A DNA stretch of 64,000 nucleotides from Flavobacterium johnsoniae (GCF_001879205.1 NZ_MLFK01000005.1:1-64000), one strand, 5' to 3'. Shown: positions 27,514 through 36,381, counted from the stretch's first letter. Made by a program: numbers and translations. The notes: generated by a model not told the origin, from the letters alone.

Positions 27514-28458
27514 TTAATTAATACTATTAAGCATTTCAGCAATTTCATCTAATCTTGGTGTTAAGATGATTTCGATTCTTCGGTTTTTAGCTTTTCCTTC
27601 CGGAGTGGCATTACTTGCCAGAGGAGAGAATTCACTGCGTCCTGCTGCTGTTAATTTTTGTTTATTGATCTTTGCGTTTTCACTTAAAATAGCCACAATT
27701 GCTGTTGCTCTTTTAGTCGATAAATCCCAGTTGTTTGCAATTGGTCCTGAACCTGCATACGGATCGTCATCTGTATGCCCTTCAATTAGAACCGAAAGAT
27801 CCGGATTGTCGCCCAAAACTTTTCCAAGTTCTACAACTGCTCTCCTACCTTCTGTTCCAACTGCCCAGCTTCCTGAATTGAAAAGCAGTTTGTTTTCCAT
27901 AGAAACATATACTTTTCCGTTTTTCTGTTCCACTGTTAAACCTTTACCTTCAAAACCATTTAAAGCTTTCGATAAAGTTTCTTTTAGTTTATGCATCGCG
28001 GCTTCTTTAGCTGCAATCATATCTTCAAGTTCTTTCAAACGGTTTGCTGTTTTGTCTAAACGTGCCTGTTCATCGGCTAATTTTTTAGATTTTGCTTCTA
28101 ATTGTGCCAGTAAATCACGGTTTTTAGCCATGTTGCTTTCTAATGCATCGTTGCTGTTTTTCTCCAACGCATTATACGAATCCTGCAATACTTTGTATTT
28201 TTTTTGTTCCGCAGCTAAATCCGCTTTTTGTTTTGCAAGTTCATCTTTTGTTGCTGATAAATCTTTAGTTAACTTATCACGATCTAATTCTAACTGATTT
28301 TTTGTCTTTTTCAAATCAGCATTTTCATCAGCAATTGAACGGTTTTCTTTTTTAAGATCTGAATATTTTGTTTCAAGATCGTTGTAAATCTTTTTGGATA
28401 CACATGAAGTTGCAGACAATGCCAAAACTACTAATCCGATAGAGGCTTTTTTAATCAT
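27514..28458 (-). CDS. OmpA/MotB-family lipoprotein with coiled-coil stalk
   Basis: 314 residues. Lipoprotein signal with lipobox 'SATSC' (Cys19), a long Lys/Glu/Asp-rich coiled coil (about 25-165), and a C-terminal OmpA peptidoglycan-binding domain (about 190-305; 'VLIEGHTDDDPY', 'LSTKRATAIVAIL', 'KAKNRRIEIIL'). It probably ties the outer membrane to the cell wall. A repeat phrase of TTAGAACCT/CAGTTCCT words abuts the stop codon. Confidence 0.93.
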   Translation of the reverse strand: MIKKASIGLVVLALSATSCVSKKIYNDLETKYSDLKKENRSIADENADLKKTKNQLELDRDKLTKDLSATKDELAKQKADLAAEQKKYKVLQDSYNALEKNSNDALESNMAKNRDLLAQLEAKSKKLADEQARLDKTANRLKELEDMIAAKEAAMHKLKETLSKALNGFEGKGLTVEQKNGKVYVSMENKLLFNSGSWAVGTEGRRAVVELGKVLGDNPDLSVLIEGHTDDDPYAGSGPIANNWDLSTKRATAIVAILSENAKINKQKLTAAGRSEFSPLASNATPEGKAKNRRIEIILTPRLDEIAEMLNSIN

Positions 28459-28500
28459 TTTATTTTTTGGTTTTTATTTGGGGCGATTAATAATTCTAAG

Positions 28501-28540
28501 TATTCAAATTCCAAAACTCAAATTCCAAATCCCAAATCGT
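28501..28540. repeat. ATTCCAAA-type short-period repeat (family E)
   Basis: The words CAAATTCC, AAAACTC, AAATTCC and AAATCCC recur at roughly 7-9 nt. The same vocabulary, in both orientations, is at 35530-35600. Confidence 0.55.
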
Positions 28541-28611
28541 TTCATAGTTTTATCGGAATGTGTATTTAAATTTTCGAATCGCTATTCTCTCAACAAGAAC
28601 AATACCAAACT

Positions 28612-29373
28612 TTACTCGATTTCGACTAAAACCGGACAATGGTCTGAGTGAACAGCATCTGGAAGAATTACAGCGCGTTTTAACCTGTGTTGCAGCGAAT
28701 CGCTTACCAGATTGTAATCGATACGCCAGCCTTTGTTATTACCCCTCGCTCCGGCGCGGTAACTCCACCATGAATAATGATGCGGCTCTTTATTAAAATG
28801 ACGGAAACTATCAATAAAGCCAGATTTCATAAACCCGTCAAGCCAGGCACGTTCTGCAGGCAAGAACCCGGAAACAGTTTTATTGCGAACTGGATCGTGA
28901 ATATCAATTGCTTCGTGGCAAATGTTATAATCACCACAAATAATAAGATTTGGAATCGTAAGTTTCAACTCATTAATGTACGTTTGAAAATCATCCATGA
29001 ACATAAATTTATGGTCTAAACGATCAATATTTGTTCCGGATGGAAGATATAAACTCATTACAGAACAATCCTCAAAATCAGCACGAAGATTACGCCCTTC
29101 AAAATCCATATGATGAATTCCGGTGCCGTATACCACTGTTTTAGGTTCAATTTTAGATAATATTGCAACACCGCTGTATCCTTTTTTTGTTGCAGGATAA
29201 TAATATTGATATGGATAGCCTGCGGCCGTTATAGCCTCTACAGGAATTTGATCCTGAGTCGCTTTAATTTCCTGAAGGCAGATAACATCCGGGCTCGCAG
29301 CTTGCAGCCACTCTATAAAACCTTTAGTAATTGCAGCACGAATTCCGTTTACATTATAAGAAATAATTTTCAT
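28612..29373 (-). CDS. xth: Exodeoxyribonuclease III / AP endonuclease
   Basis: 253 residues of the exonuclease-endonuclease-phosphatase fold. Landmarks are 'ISYNVNGIRAA' (Asn7), Glu35 in 'CLQEIKATQ', 'CGDYNICH' (catalytic Asp-Asn) and the C-terminal 'HSDHCPVLVEI' (Asp-His). It cleaves at abasic sites and degrades 3' ends in base-excision repair. It diverges from the olsF-like gene. The spacer to the OmpA gene downstream is repeat sequence. Confidence 0.95.
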   Translation of the reverse strand: MKIISYNVNGIRAAITKGFIEWLQAASPDVICLQEIKATQDQIPVEAITAAGYPYQYYYPATKKGYSGVAILSKIEPKTVVYGTGIHHMDFEGRNLRADFEDCSVMSLYLPSGTNIDRLDHKFMFMDDFQTYINELKLTIPNLIICGDYNICHEAIDIHDPVRNKTVSGFLPAERAWLDGFMKSGFIDSFRHFNKEPHHYSWWSYRAGARGNNKGWRIDYNLVSDSLQHRLKRAVILPDAVHSDHCPVLVEIE

Positions 29374-29455
29374 TGAGGTAATTTTTTTAGGATTCCAAAT
29401 GTAATAAAAAAGTGGAAAGTTTGTGATTGGAACAACGAAAAGTAGAGTTTTTTGT

Positions 29456-29463
29456 TATCTTTG
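29456..29463 (+). promoter_or_regulatory. Candidate -7 box of the olsF-like gene
   Basis: TATCTTTG fits TAnnTTTG exactly and lies 30 nt upstream of the ATG at 29494. A well-spaced -33 TTTG is not obvious. Confidence 0.5.
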
Positions 29464-29493
29464 TTCGCTGCTCTAATAAATTAAAAATAGTAC

Positions 29494-31296
29494 ATGGGTT
29501 TAGTTACCGCGAAAGAAGTTGCAAAGGCAATAAATGTTGAGAAGTACGGGGTTCTTGGTACTTTTTCAGGCTGGATTCTTATGAAGGTTCTTAAGATCTC
29601 TACCCTTAATAAAATTTACGATCATAATAAACATTTAGAGGATGTTGCATTTTTAAACGGAATTTTGGATGAGATGGAAATCAAATTTGAAATTCCCGAA
29701 GAAGATTTAAAACGTTTGCCTAAAGAAGGGCCGTATATTACCATTTCAAATCATCCGCTTGGAGGAATTGATGGCATTTTGCTATTGAAATTAATGCTTG
29801 AAAGAGAGCCAAATTTCAAAATCATTGCCAATTTCTTATTACACAGAATTGTTCCGCTAAAAAAATACATCATGCCGGTTAATCCTTTCGAAAATCATAA
29901 GGATGCTAAATCGAGCGTGGTAGGAATCAAAGAAACTTTACGTCATTTAAGTGATGGTAAACCGCTGGGGATTTTTCCTGCCGGGGAAGTTTCGACTTAC
30001 AAAGACGGAAAATTAGTAGTAGACAAACCTTGGGAAGAAGGCGCCCTGAAATTAATCAGAAAAGCAAAAGTTCCGGTTGTACCTATTTATTTTCACGCCA
30101 AAAACAGTAAATTGTTTTATTGGCTTTCTAAAATTGATGATACTTTGCGTACTGCAAAATTACCTTCTGAACTGCTTACGCAAAAAGATCGTGTAATTAA
30201 AGTTCGTATTGGTAAACCAATTTCTGTTAACGAACAAAACGAAATTGAATCATTTGAGGAATATTCAGAGTTTTTAAGAAAGAAAACGTATATGCTTGCC
30301 AATCCGTTTGAAAAAGACACCAAATTGATAGACACAGCAAGTCTTAAAATTCCAAAAGCGCCTAAAAAAATCGTAACGCCGGCAAATGAATCAAAAATGA
30401 TTGATGAAGTTCAGGCCTTACGAAACAGTGACTGCCGATTATTGCAAAGTAAAAATTATGAAGTGTTTTTTGCCAGAGCAAAATCAATTCCGAATATTCT
30501 GCATGAAATTGGACGTCTTCGCGAAATCACTTTTCGTGAAGTAGGCGAAGGAACTAATGAATCTATAGATATTGATCAATACGATCAATATTATCACCAT
30601 ATGTTTTTGTGGGACGATGAAACCAAAAAAATAGCAGGAGCTTACCGTATGGGATTAGGTTCTGAGATTTATCCTAAATATGGCATTGAAGGTTTCTATC
30701 TAACTGACTTGTTTAGATTCGAGCCGGAACTGCACGATATGATGCATAAATCGATCGAAATGGGACGTGCTTTTATCATTCGCGAATATCAGCAAAAACC
30801 AATGCCATTATTCCTGCTTTGGAAAGGTATTATTCACACCACGCTTCGTCATCCGGAACACAAGTATTTATTGGGTGGCGTAAGTATCAGTAATCAGTTC
30901 TCAGATTTCTCAAAATCGTTAATGATTGAGTTTATGAAATCGAACTATTATGATCCTTATATAGCACAATATATTCATCCGAAAAAAGCATACAAAGTAA
31001 AACTGAAAGATGCCGATAAAGATTTTATCTTCGATGAAGCCGAATCTGATTTGAATAAGTTTGATAAAATCATTGATGAACTGGAACCAGGGAATTTACG
31101 CCTGCCGGTTTTAATCAAAAAGTATATCAAACAAAATGCGAGAGTAGTTGCTTTTAATGTTGATCCTTTGTTTAATAATGCCGTAGACGGCCTAATGTAC
31201 ATTAGAATCGCAGATATTCCCGAAAGCACTATGAAACCCGTTATTGAAGAGTTTCAAATAGAATTGGAGCGTAAATTATCTGAAAAAGAAGATTAG
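29494..31296 (+). CDS. olsF: Bifunctional ornithine-lipid synthase (OlsF-like): PlsC-type acyltransferase plus OlsB-type N-acyltransferase
   Basis: 600 residues in two parts. The N-terminal ~280 residues are a lysophospholipid-acyltransferase domain with 'NHPLGGIDG' (His87, Asp93) and 'IFPAGEVSTYK' (161-170). The C-terminal ~280 residues are a GNAT-like OlsB domain ('GRLREITFREVGEGT', 'MFLWDDETKKIAGAYRMG', 'YLLGGVSISNQF'). This architecture is that of OlsF, which acylates ornithine (N-acylation, then O-acylation) to make ornithine lipids. As I recall the literature, an OlsF from F. johnsoniae was shown to make ornithine lipid. Monocistronic, with its own promoter box and terminator. Confidence 0.82.
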   Translation: MGLVTAKEVAKAINVEKYGVLGTFSGWILMKVLKISTLNKIYDHNKHLEDVAFLNGILDEMEIKFEIPEEDLKRLPKEGPYITISNHPLGGIDGILLLKLMLEREPNFKIIANFLLHRIVPLKKYIMPVNPFENHKDAKSSVVGIKETLRHLSDGKPLGIFPAGEVSTYKDGKLVVDKPWEEGALKLIRKAKVPVVPIYFHAKNSKLFYWLSKIDDTLRTAKLPSELLTQKDRVIKVRIGKPISVNEQNEIESFEEYSEFLRKKTYMLANPFEKDTKLIDTASLKIPKAPKKIVTPANESKMIDEVQALRNSDCRLLQSKNYEVFFARAKSIPNILHEIGRLREITFREVGEGTNESIDIDQYDQYYHHMFLWDDETKKIAGAYRMGLGSEIYPKYGIEGFYLTDLFRFEPELHDMMHKSIEMGRAFIIREYQQKPMPLFLLWKGIIHTTLRHPEHKYLLGGVSISNQFSDFSKSLMIEFMKSNYYDPYIAQYIHPKKAYKVKLKDADKDFIFDEAESDLNKFDKIIDELEPGNLRLPVLIKKYIKQNARVVAFNVDPLFNNAVDGLMYIRIADIPESTMKPVIEEFQIELERKLSEKED

Positions 31297-31312
31297 TCTA
31301 ATCTCTCAAAAT

Positions 31313-31350
31313 AAAAAAATCCCATTCGTTGCGACGAATGGGATTTTTTA
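31313..31350. terminator. Bidirectional terminator between olsF-like gene and TM2 gene
   Basis: AATCCCATTCGT / ACGAATGGGATT perfect 12-bp stem (31318-31329, 31334-31345), tetraloop TGCG, flanked by A7 and T6 runs. It serves convergent genes. Its sequence is homologous to the terminator at 31657-31685. Confidence 0.9.
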
Positions 31351-31354
31351 TGTT

Positions 31355-31618
31355 TTAAAACCAAGGTTTTCTTCCAACCTGATAGGTCTGGTAAAACTCT
31401 TCATCGGTTTTTGTCAGATAAAGAATCCCTTCTATTAAACCAATTACACCGCCAATTCCGCATAAAAGACCTAAAACAAGCTGAATAATACCTTCTTTAG
31501 TATATCCTAGATAAAACTTATGAATTCCAAATACACCTATTACAATGGCCAAAATTCCGGCAACTACTTTTTTGTTTTCTGGTTTGGAACCTCCAAATTC
31601 TGATTGCGTATTTTCCAT
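31355..31618 (-). CDS. TM2-domain membrane protein (copy 1)
   Basis: 87 residues: a polar N-terminus, then two membrane helices joined by the TM2 turn ('GIHKFYLGYTKEGIIQL'), ending 'KTDEEFYQTYQVG'. TM2 proteins are small and of unknown function in bacteria. It is closely related to the neighbouring 31695-31973 gene over its whole length and into the 3' terminator, so the pair arose by tandem duplication. Confidence 0.88.
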   Translation of the reverse strand: MENTQSEFGGSKPENKKVVAGILAIVIGVFGIHKFYLGYTKEGIIQLVLGLLCGIGGVIGLIEGILYLTKTDEEFYQTYQVGRKPWF

Positions 31619-31656
31619 ATTGTTATTTTTTTTTTTAAATTAAAATCTATAAAAAA

Positions 31657-31685
31657 AATCCCATTTGTAAATTACAAATGGGATT
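31657..31685 (-). terminator. Terminator after TM2 copy 2, homologous to that of copy 1
   Basis: AATCCCATTTGTAA / TTACAAATGGGATT 14-bp stem (31657-31670, 31672-31685). Relative to the hairpin at 31318 the arms differ by a paired C-to-T and G-to-A change, keeping the helix intact. With only one unpaired base, the innermost pairs must open to give a real loop. Confidence 0.8.
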
Positions 31686-31694
31686 TAATATGTT

Positions 31695-31973
31695 TTAGAA
31701 CCAGCCTTTTTTACCTACTTGATAAGTTTGGTAGAATTCTTCGTCTGTTTTTGTCAGGTAGATAATTCCTTCAACAAATCCGATTATACCTCCAAGTCCA
31801 CAAGTAACAATACTAATTACTAATTGAATTATACCTTCCTGAGTATAACCTAATATAAATTTATGGATTCCTAAGTATCCAAAAATTATTGCCATAATTC
31901 CGGCTAATACTTTTTTATTTTCTTGTCTTGGAGCTGATGGAGTGTTCCAAGATTCTGGTTTTGTAGTTTCCAT
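31695..31973 (-). CDS. TM2-domain membrane protein (copy 2)
   Basis: 92 residues with the same plan as copy 1: polar N-terminus, 'NKKVLAGIMAIIFGYLGIHK' helix, glycine-rich second helix and identical tail 'KTDEEFYQTYQVG'. It lies 16 nt downstream of a DUF805 gene, and the two families often co-occur as small membrane proteins. The C-terminal tail is the best conserved stretch between the copies, hinting at a functional cytosolic contact. Confidence 0.88.
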   Translation of the reverse strand: METTKPESWNTPSAPRQENKKVLAGIMAIIFGYLGIHKFILGYTQEGIIQLVISIVTCGLGGIIGFVEGIIYLTKTDEEFYQTYQVGKKGWF

Positions 31974-31989
31974 ATTTCTTTAATGACAA

Positions 31990-32361
31990 TTACAATTCTG
32001 CTTTACCAATTTCATTAACTTCATCAAACTCATTTTTAGGATCCGGTCCGTAAGCGTTTGCTCCTCTGTCTCCTTCTGTACAAGCTAAAATCAAGTTGTA
32101 GATTGGAATAAGGATAAACCAGCCGCTTTTTCCAACATCATGCATTCTTCTAACTCCAACAGCAATCGAAGGAACTAAAACTGCAAGACTGTAAACATTT
32201 CCAATTAATCCTAGGGTTGGAGAAATTAATCCGAAAATAAGGCCTAAAGCAAAACTTATAATAATATTTGCTAAGAAAAACATCCAATATTCTTTTCTTC
32301 TTGCTCTTCCTTCAAAATTTGCATAGTTTTCAAAAACCACTTTTTTGTACCATTCAATCAT
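31990..32361 (-). CDS. DUF805 family membrane protein
   Basis: 123 residues with the family's N-terminal 'WYKKVVFENYANFEGRARRK' followed by 'YWMFFL'. Three to four hydrophobic segments contain 'GVRRMHDVGKSGWF', and the C-terminal Asp/Gly-rich tail reads 'GDRGANAYGPDP'. Function unknown. It heads the DUF805-TM2-TM2 cluster. The roughly 200-nt region upstream is AT-rich with nothing I can identify. Confidence 0.9.
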   Translation of the reverse strand: MIEWYKKVVFENYANFEGRARRKEYWMFFLANIIISFALGLIFGLISPTLGLIGNVYSLAVLVPSIAVGVRRMHDVGKSGWFILIPIYNLILACTEGDRGANAYGPDPKNEFDEVNEIGKAEL

Positions 32362-32562
32362 AATTAATAAAATTAGTTTAATAATAACGCCTACTCTTTT
32401 TAGGATTTTCGGCTACTCCAAATAAAACAAAGAAAAAGTTATTTAGACTGATTCTTTAAATATGGAAACAATATTATTAAAAATTAACAAATAAAACTAA
32501 TCGGCAGCAATAAATTTACAAGAAAAGACTCGTTATTTAAAATTAAAGAGGTAAATCAAACA

Positions 32563-33507
32563 TTAAGCATACACCGCCTTAATTTTATCTACTATAACCT
32601 GCGCCAAGCGTTCATGACTTTCAAACGTCCAACCCGCAATATGAGGCGTCAGCAGCGCATTTTTAGCTTCCAGCAAATACTGAAATGCTTCGGGAGTATT
32701 TTTATCCTGAAAAAGCGTTTCAAAAGATAATTTTTCATATTCCAGCACATCCAGTCCGGCCCCTAAAACTTTTTTAGTTTTCATTGCTTCAACTAAGTCT
32801 GCAGTTACTATATTTTTTCCTCTTGACGTATTTACAATCCAAAAAGGTTTCTCAAACGCATTTATAAAAGCGGCATTAACCATTTTATCTGTCTGTGGTG
32901 TCCATGGAAGATGAAGACTTAATACATCTGCCTTTTTTTGCAATTCTGACAATGAAACTTGTCTGGCATTTTCGTCTCCGATATTTTCTAAAATATCGTG
33001 AAAAATAACGTCCACTTCAAAACCACGAAGTTTTTTGGCGAAAGCTTTTCCCATGTTTCCATAACCAATAATTCCAACCGTTTTCCCATCAAGTTCATGG
33101 CCTCGATTGCTTTCACGATTCCATTGTCCGGCTTTCACTTCGGCGTCGGCCTTATTTAGATTATTAAAAAGAGATAAAATTACACCCAAAGAATGTTCGG
33201 CCACTGCATTTCGATTTCCTTCCGGTGCCGCGATTAAATGAATTCCTTTTGTTTCGGCATAATCACAATCGATACTTTCTAAACCTGCGCCAACTCTGGC
33301 AATAAACTGAAGATTCACCGCTTTGTCTAAAAAAGTCTTATCAATTTTAAACCGGCTTCGAATTACGATTCCGTTATAATCCTGAATTTTGGCTTCGATT
33401 TCTTCTTTAGAAGATTTAAAATCGGCATGATTTTCAAAACCCGCTTCTTCCAATTGATTCCACAGAACCGGATGGTTGCTGTCGATATGTAAAATTTTTA
33501 TGCTCAT
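32563..33507 (-). CDS. D-2-hydroxyacid dehydrogenase (phosphoglycerate-dehydrogenase-like)
   Basis: 314 residues from the ATG at 33507 (MSIKILHIDSNHPV). The longer frame to 33579 adds only AT-rich leader. NAD-binding 'GIIGYGNMGKAFAKKL', catalytic Arg in 'NTSRGKNIV', Glu in the 'DVLEYEK' region and His in 'LTPHIAGWT' mark a D-isomer-specific dehydrogenase. No serC lies nearby, so I do not call it serA. Glyoxylate/hydroxypyruvate reductase or PGDH activity are both possible. Confidence 0.88.
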   Translation of the reverse strand: MSIKILHIDSNHPVLWNQLEEAGFENHADFKSSKEEIEAKIQDYNGIVIRSRFKIDKTFLDKAVNLQFIARVGAGLESIDCDYAETKGIHLIAAPEGNRNAVAEHSLGVILSLFNNLNKADAEVKAGQWNRESNRGHELDGKTVGIIGYGNMGKAFAKKLRGFEVDVIFHDILENIGDENARQVSLSELQKKADVLSLHLPWTPQTDKMVNAAFINAFEKPFWIVNTSRGKNIVTADLVEAMKTKKVLGAGLDVLEYEKLSFETLFQDKNTPEAFQYLLEAKNALLTPHIAGWTFESHERLAQVIVDKIKAVYA

Positions 33508-33697
33508 TTTATTGCTTTTTATAAAAAACAAAAATACGGTTAATTTATTTTTCTCTCGCAGATTAAAGAAATTAAGCAAGATTTTCTCATCTCATTTTAC
33601 TTTTTAAATCTGTAACAAAAACCTTTAAAATCTGGGTACATTTACGGCCGGCCAGCGTTCAATAACAGTCAAAATTTTTTATTGGTCAGATTTTTTT

Positions 33698-33705
33698 TAA
33701 CTTTG
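33698..33705 (+). promoter_or_regulatory. Candidate -7 box of nhaA
   Basis: TAACTTTG fits TAnnTTTG exactly and would give a leader of roughly 50 nt before the ATG at 33763. No properly spaced TTTG is seen upstream. Confidence 0.45.
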
Positions 33706-33762
33706 AAAATACAAGCTTCAGGAAATTCTATTTCTTAGATCAATCATTACAAACTTTCCAAA

Positions 33763-34908
33763 ATGAAATTAACCAAGATTTTTACAGCCTTTTTTGAGAA
33801 CGAAAAATCAGGCGGATTACTCTTATTATTTGTCACTATAATTTCTTTATACGCGGCCAACTCGGCATATTCGGCGGAGTATATTGCTTTTTGGGAAAAA
33901 GATTTCGGCGGGCATTCTATCACACATTGGATTAACGACGGATTAATGGCCATTTTCTTTTTGCTGATTGGTTTAGAATTAGAACGTGAAATTTATCATG
34001 GCGAACTGTCTAATATAAAAAATGCTTCACTTCCTATTATGGCGGCTTTTGGAGGCATGCTGGTTCCTGCCGCTATTTTCCTAGCTTTAAATTTTGGAAC
34101 CGCTGCTCAAAAAGGAGCCGGAATCCCAATGGCTACTGATATTGCTTTTGCCATCGGAATTTTATCTCTTTTAGGCAGTAAAGTTCCCGCTTCATTAAAA
34201 GTTTTTTTAACCGCGCTGGCTGTTATTGATGATCTTGGCGCTATTATCGTTATTGCTGTATTTTATACTACTTCAATTGCATTTGTAAATTTGGCAGTCG
34301 CTTTAGGAATCTGGGCTTTATTATTTGTTTTAAACCGAATGAAAATTCATAACCTTATTCCTTATTTAATTGGAGGTGTCATAATGTGGTATTTTATGCT
34401 CAATTCTGGTGTTCATGCTACAATTACAGGTGTTATTTTGGCATTTGTAATTCCGTTTGGTGACGGCGGAGAGAAATCATCTTCATACAGGTTACAGCAT
34501 TTTCTTCATAAGCCTGTTGCTTTTATAATTCTGCCTTTATTCGCCATTGCCAATACTTGTATTGCGATCGAATCCAATTGGCATGCTGGTTTAAATCATC
34601 CTAATGCGTTTGGAATTATTTTAGGATTGGTAATAGGCAAACCTTTAGGAATTGTTCTTTTTTCTTCAATTGGAGTAAGTGCGGGTTTATGTGCTTTGCC
34701 AAAAAATCTAAAATGGGCTCATATCTTAGGAGCCGGAATGCTGGGCGGAATTGGTTTTACAATGTCAATCTTCATTACGCTTTTAGCTTTTAATGATCCC
34801 GAAACCATTCTGTATTCCAAAATATCAATTCTAATAGCTTCTCTACTTGCAGGTGCACTTGGTTTTGCTTACTTAAAGTTTATTTTGACGAAGGAAAAAA
34901 GTGCTTAG
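33763..34908 (+). CDS. nhaA: Na+/H+ antiporter NhaA
   Basis: 381 residues with about 12 membrane helices. The essential motifs are present: 'MATDIAFAIGIL' (Thr125-Asp126) and the ion-binding pair Asp156-Asp157 in 'ALAVIDDLGAIIVIA'. The C-terminal helix 'GAGMLGGIGFTMSIFI' is also conserved. It exchanges sodium for protons across the inner membrane for pH and salt homeostasis. Monocistronic by spacing. Confidence 0.97.
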   Translation: MKLTKIFTAFFENEKSGGLLLLFVTIISLYAANSAYSAEYIAFWEKDFGGHSITHWINDGLMAIFFLLIGLELEREIYHGELSNIKNASLPIMAAFGGMLVPAAIFLALNFGTAAQKGAGIPMATDIAFAIGILSLLGSKVPASLKVFLTALAVIDDLGAIIVIAVFYTTSIAFVNLAVALGIWALLFVLNRMKIHNLIPYLIGGVIMWYFMLNSGVHATITGVILAFVIPFGDGGEKSSSYRLQHFLHKPVAFIILPLFAIANTCIAIESNWHAGLNHPNAFGIILGLVIGKPLGIVLFSSIGVSAGLCALPKNLKWAHILGAGMLGGIGFTMSIFITLLAFNDPETILYSKISILIASLLAGALGFAYLKFILTKEKSA

Positions 34909-34971
34909 ATTTTAACGCACGGATTTTACAGATTAAAACAGATTTAATTTTTAAAATTTAAAACTCCAATT

Positions 34972-35073
34972 ATGATCGCAAGAATATGGCACGTAAAAAC
35001 AAAATGCCCAGACTTTGAAGAAAACGCGGCGCACTTTGAATTTTTTGCTTCATGGTTAAAGCTGTGGAAGTAA
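34972..35073 (+). pseudogene. Remnant of an antibiotic-biosynthesis-monooxygenase-like gene
   Basis: A 33-codon frame starting 'MIARIWHVKTKCPDF'. This opening is characteristic of small ABM-fold monooxygenases (typically ~100 residues, 'MIARIWHGxT...'). The frame ends after 33 codons in sequence that no longer resembles the family, and no continuation is found in the other frames before the cytochrome gene. I read it as a truncated relic. It could also be a genuine microprotein, but that is less likely. Confidence 0.4.
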
Positions 35074-35114
35074 AATATCAATTAGCAAATTCCAACATTA
35101 CTGCCTTTCTTTAG

Positions 35115-35528
35115 ATGAAAACAATAAGACAAATACTTACTTTATCAATATCAATTATAATACTGATTATTGGTATTATATTATATCGAATAATATTTAA
35201 AGCCCCTCCTGATCCGAATTATAAAATTCCTGTTTATTTTTGTGGAACATCAAGTCCTGAATTAGAAGAAAACGAATATAAAGGAAAAGAAATATTCAAT
35301 GCTAATTGTGCCGCTTGCCACAAACTAGATGCAAAAAGTACTGGTCCTGCTCTTCGCAACATAGATTCATTAGTCTTTGTAAAATGGGTGATCGATAAAA
35401 ATCATAAAATTGACAGCACTAAAATTGAAAAATTGGGGTTAGATTATCACAGAATGAAGTTCAAAGATTTAATAAATGAAGATAATATTTCTTTCCTAAT
35501 CGATTATTGCTCAAGAACACGTTATTAA
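35115..35528 (+). CDS. Membrane-anchored cytochrome c
   Basis: 137 residues. An N-terminal helix (about 6-28) anchors the protein. The haem attachment site is CAACH (Cys65, Cys68, His69), and Met114 in 'YHRMKF' is a plausible sixth ligand. It would face the periplasm and carry electrons. The partner is not obvious from neighbours (nhaA upstream, proC downstream convergent). Confidence 0.9.
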   Translation: MKTIRQILTLSISIIILIIGIILYRIIFKAPPDPNYKIPVYFCGTSSPELEENEYKGKEIFNANCAACHKLDAKSTGPALRNIDSLVFVKWVIDKNHKIDSTKIEKLGLDYHRMKFKDLINEDNISFLIDYCSRTRY

Positions 35529-35529
35529 A

Positions 35530-35600
35530 TTCCAAAAACAAAAAATCCCAAATCCCAACTCAGGAATTGGAATTTGGAATTTTAATATTTGAAATTTTAA
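35530..35600. repeat. CAAATCCC / GGAATTTGGAATTTT repeat with inverted ends (family E)
   Basis: AAATTCCAAA near the left end and TTTGGAATTT near the right end are complementary, and the centre carries AAATCCC twice. It matches the vocabulary at 28501 and separates the convergent cytochrome and proC genes. Confidence 0.6.
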
Positions 35601-35604
35601 AATC

Positions 35605-36381
35605 TTAGCCTTTTATTTGTTTCAAAGAGGTCTTAATTCCTTTAATCAAAGAAGAACTAAAACCGTTATGTTCCATTTCATTCAAACCAACGATTGTACA
35701 TCCCTGAGGAGTTGTTACGCGGTCGATTAATTGTTCCGGATGCACTTTTTCTTCTAATAACATTTTTGCAGCTCCTTTTACTGTTTGTGCGGCAATTGCC
35801 AAAGCAGTATTTGAATCAAACCCAATCTCAATTCCGGCCTGCATAGAGGCACGAATATATCGTAAAGCATACGCAGTACCACAAGCACCTAAAACTGTCG
35901 CTGCATCCATTAATTTTTCATCGATTACAGGAGCTGTTCCTAAATCCTGGAACAGATCTACAATTGGCAAAGCTTTTTCACGGTCTTTTTCCGGAAAAGA
36001 AATACATGTTGCCGATTCTCCAAACTGCGCCGCGATGTTTGGCATAATACGCACAACCGGATATTCGTTATTGGTTTTCGACTGAAGAATATCCAAAGAC
36101 AAGCCGCTTACTGCCGAAGCAATGGTTTTATTTTGAATAACCGGAAGAATCTCTGCCAAAACAGTATCTACCTGATACGGCTTTATAGTCAAGATCACTA
36201 CATCCGCTTCCTGAATATTGTGTTTATTGTCATTAGAAACTGTAATTCCATATTCGTTTAAATATTGAATACTGGCTATGTTTCTTCTTGTTACGGTAAC
36301 TTGATTGTTTTTTGAAAATTTTGCAATTCCCAAGGCAATAGAAACCCCGAGGTTTCCTCCTCCTATAATGTGTACTTTCAT
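35605..36381 (-). CDS. proC: Pyrroline-5-carboxylate reductase
   Basis: 258 residues. N-terminal Rossmann motif 'IIGGGNLGVSIALGI', 'VVILTIKPYQVD', and the C-terminal dimerisation helices with 'TTPQGCTIVGLNEME' (the P5CR signature). It catalyses the last step of proline synthesis, reducing P5C with NAD(P)H. No other proline genes are adjacent. Confidence 0.95.
   Translation of the reverse strand: MKVHIIGGGNLGVSIALGIAKFSKNNQVTVTRRNIASIQYLNEYGITVSNDNKHNIQEADVVILTIKPYQVDTVLAEILPVIQNKTIASAVSGLSLDILQSKTNNEYPVVRIMPNIAAQFGESATCISFPEKDREKALPIVDLFQDLGTAPVIDEKLMDAATVLGACGTAYALRYIRASMQAGIEIGFDSNTALAIAAQTVKGAAKMLLEEKVHPEQLIDRVTTPQGCTIVGLNEMEHNGFSSSLIKGIKTSLKQIKG

Noticed and set aside
27566..28297. Long (243-codon) open frame antisense to the OmpA-like lipoprotein
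   Set aside because: The Lys/Glu/Ala-rich coiled-coil codons leave the opposite strand free of stops; the product is Ser/Leu/Phe-rich low complexity.
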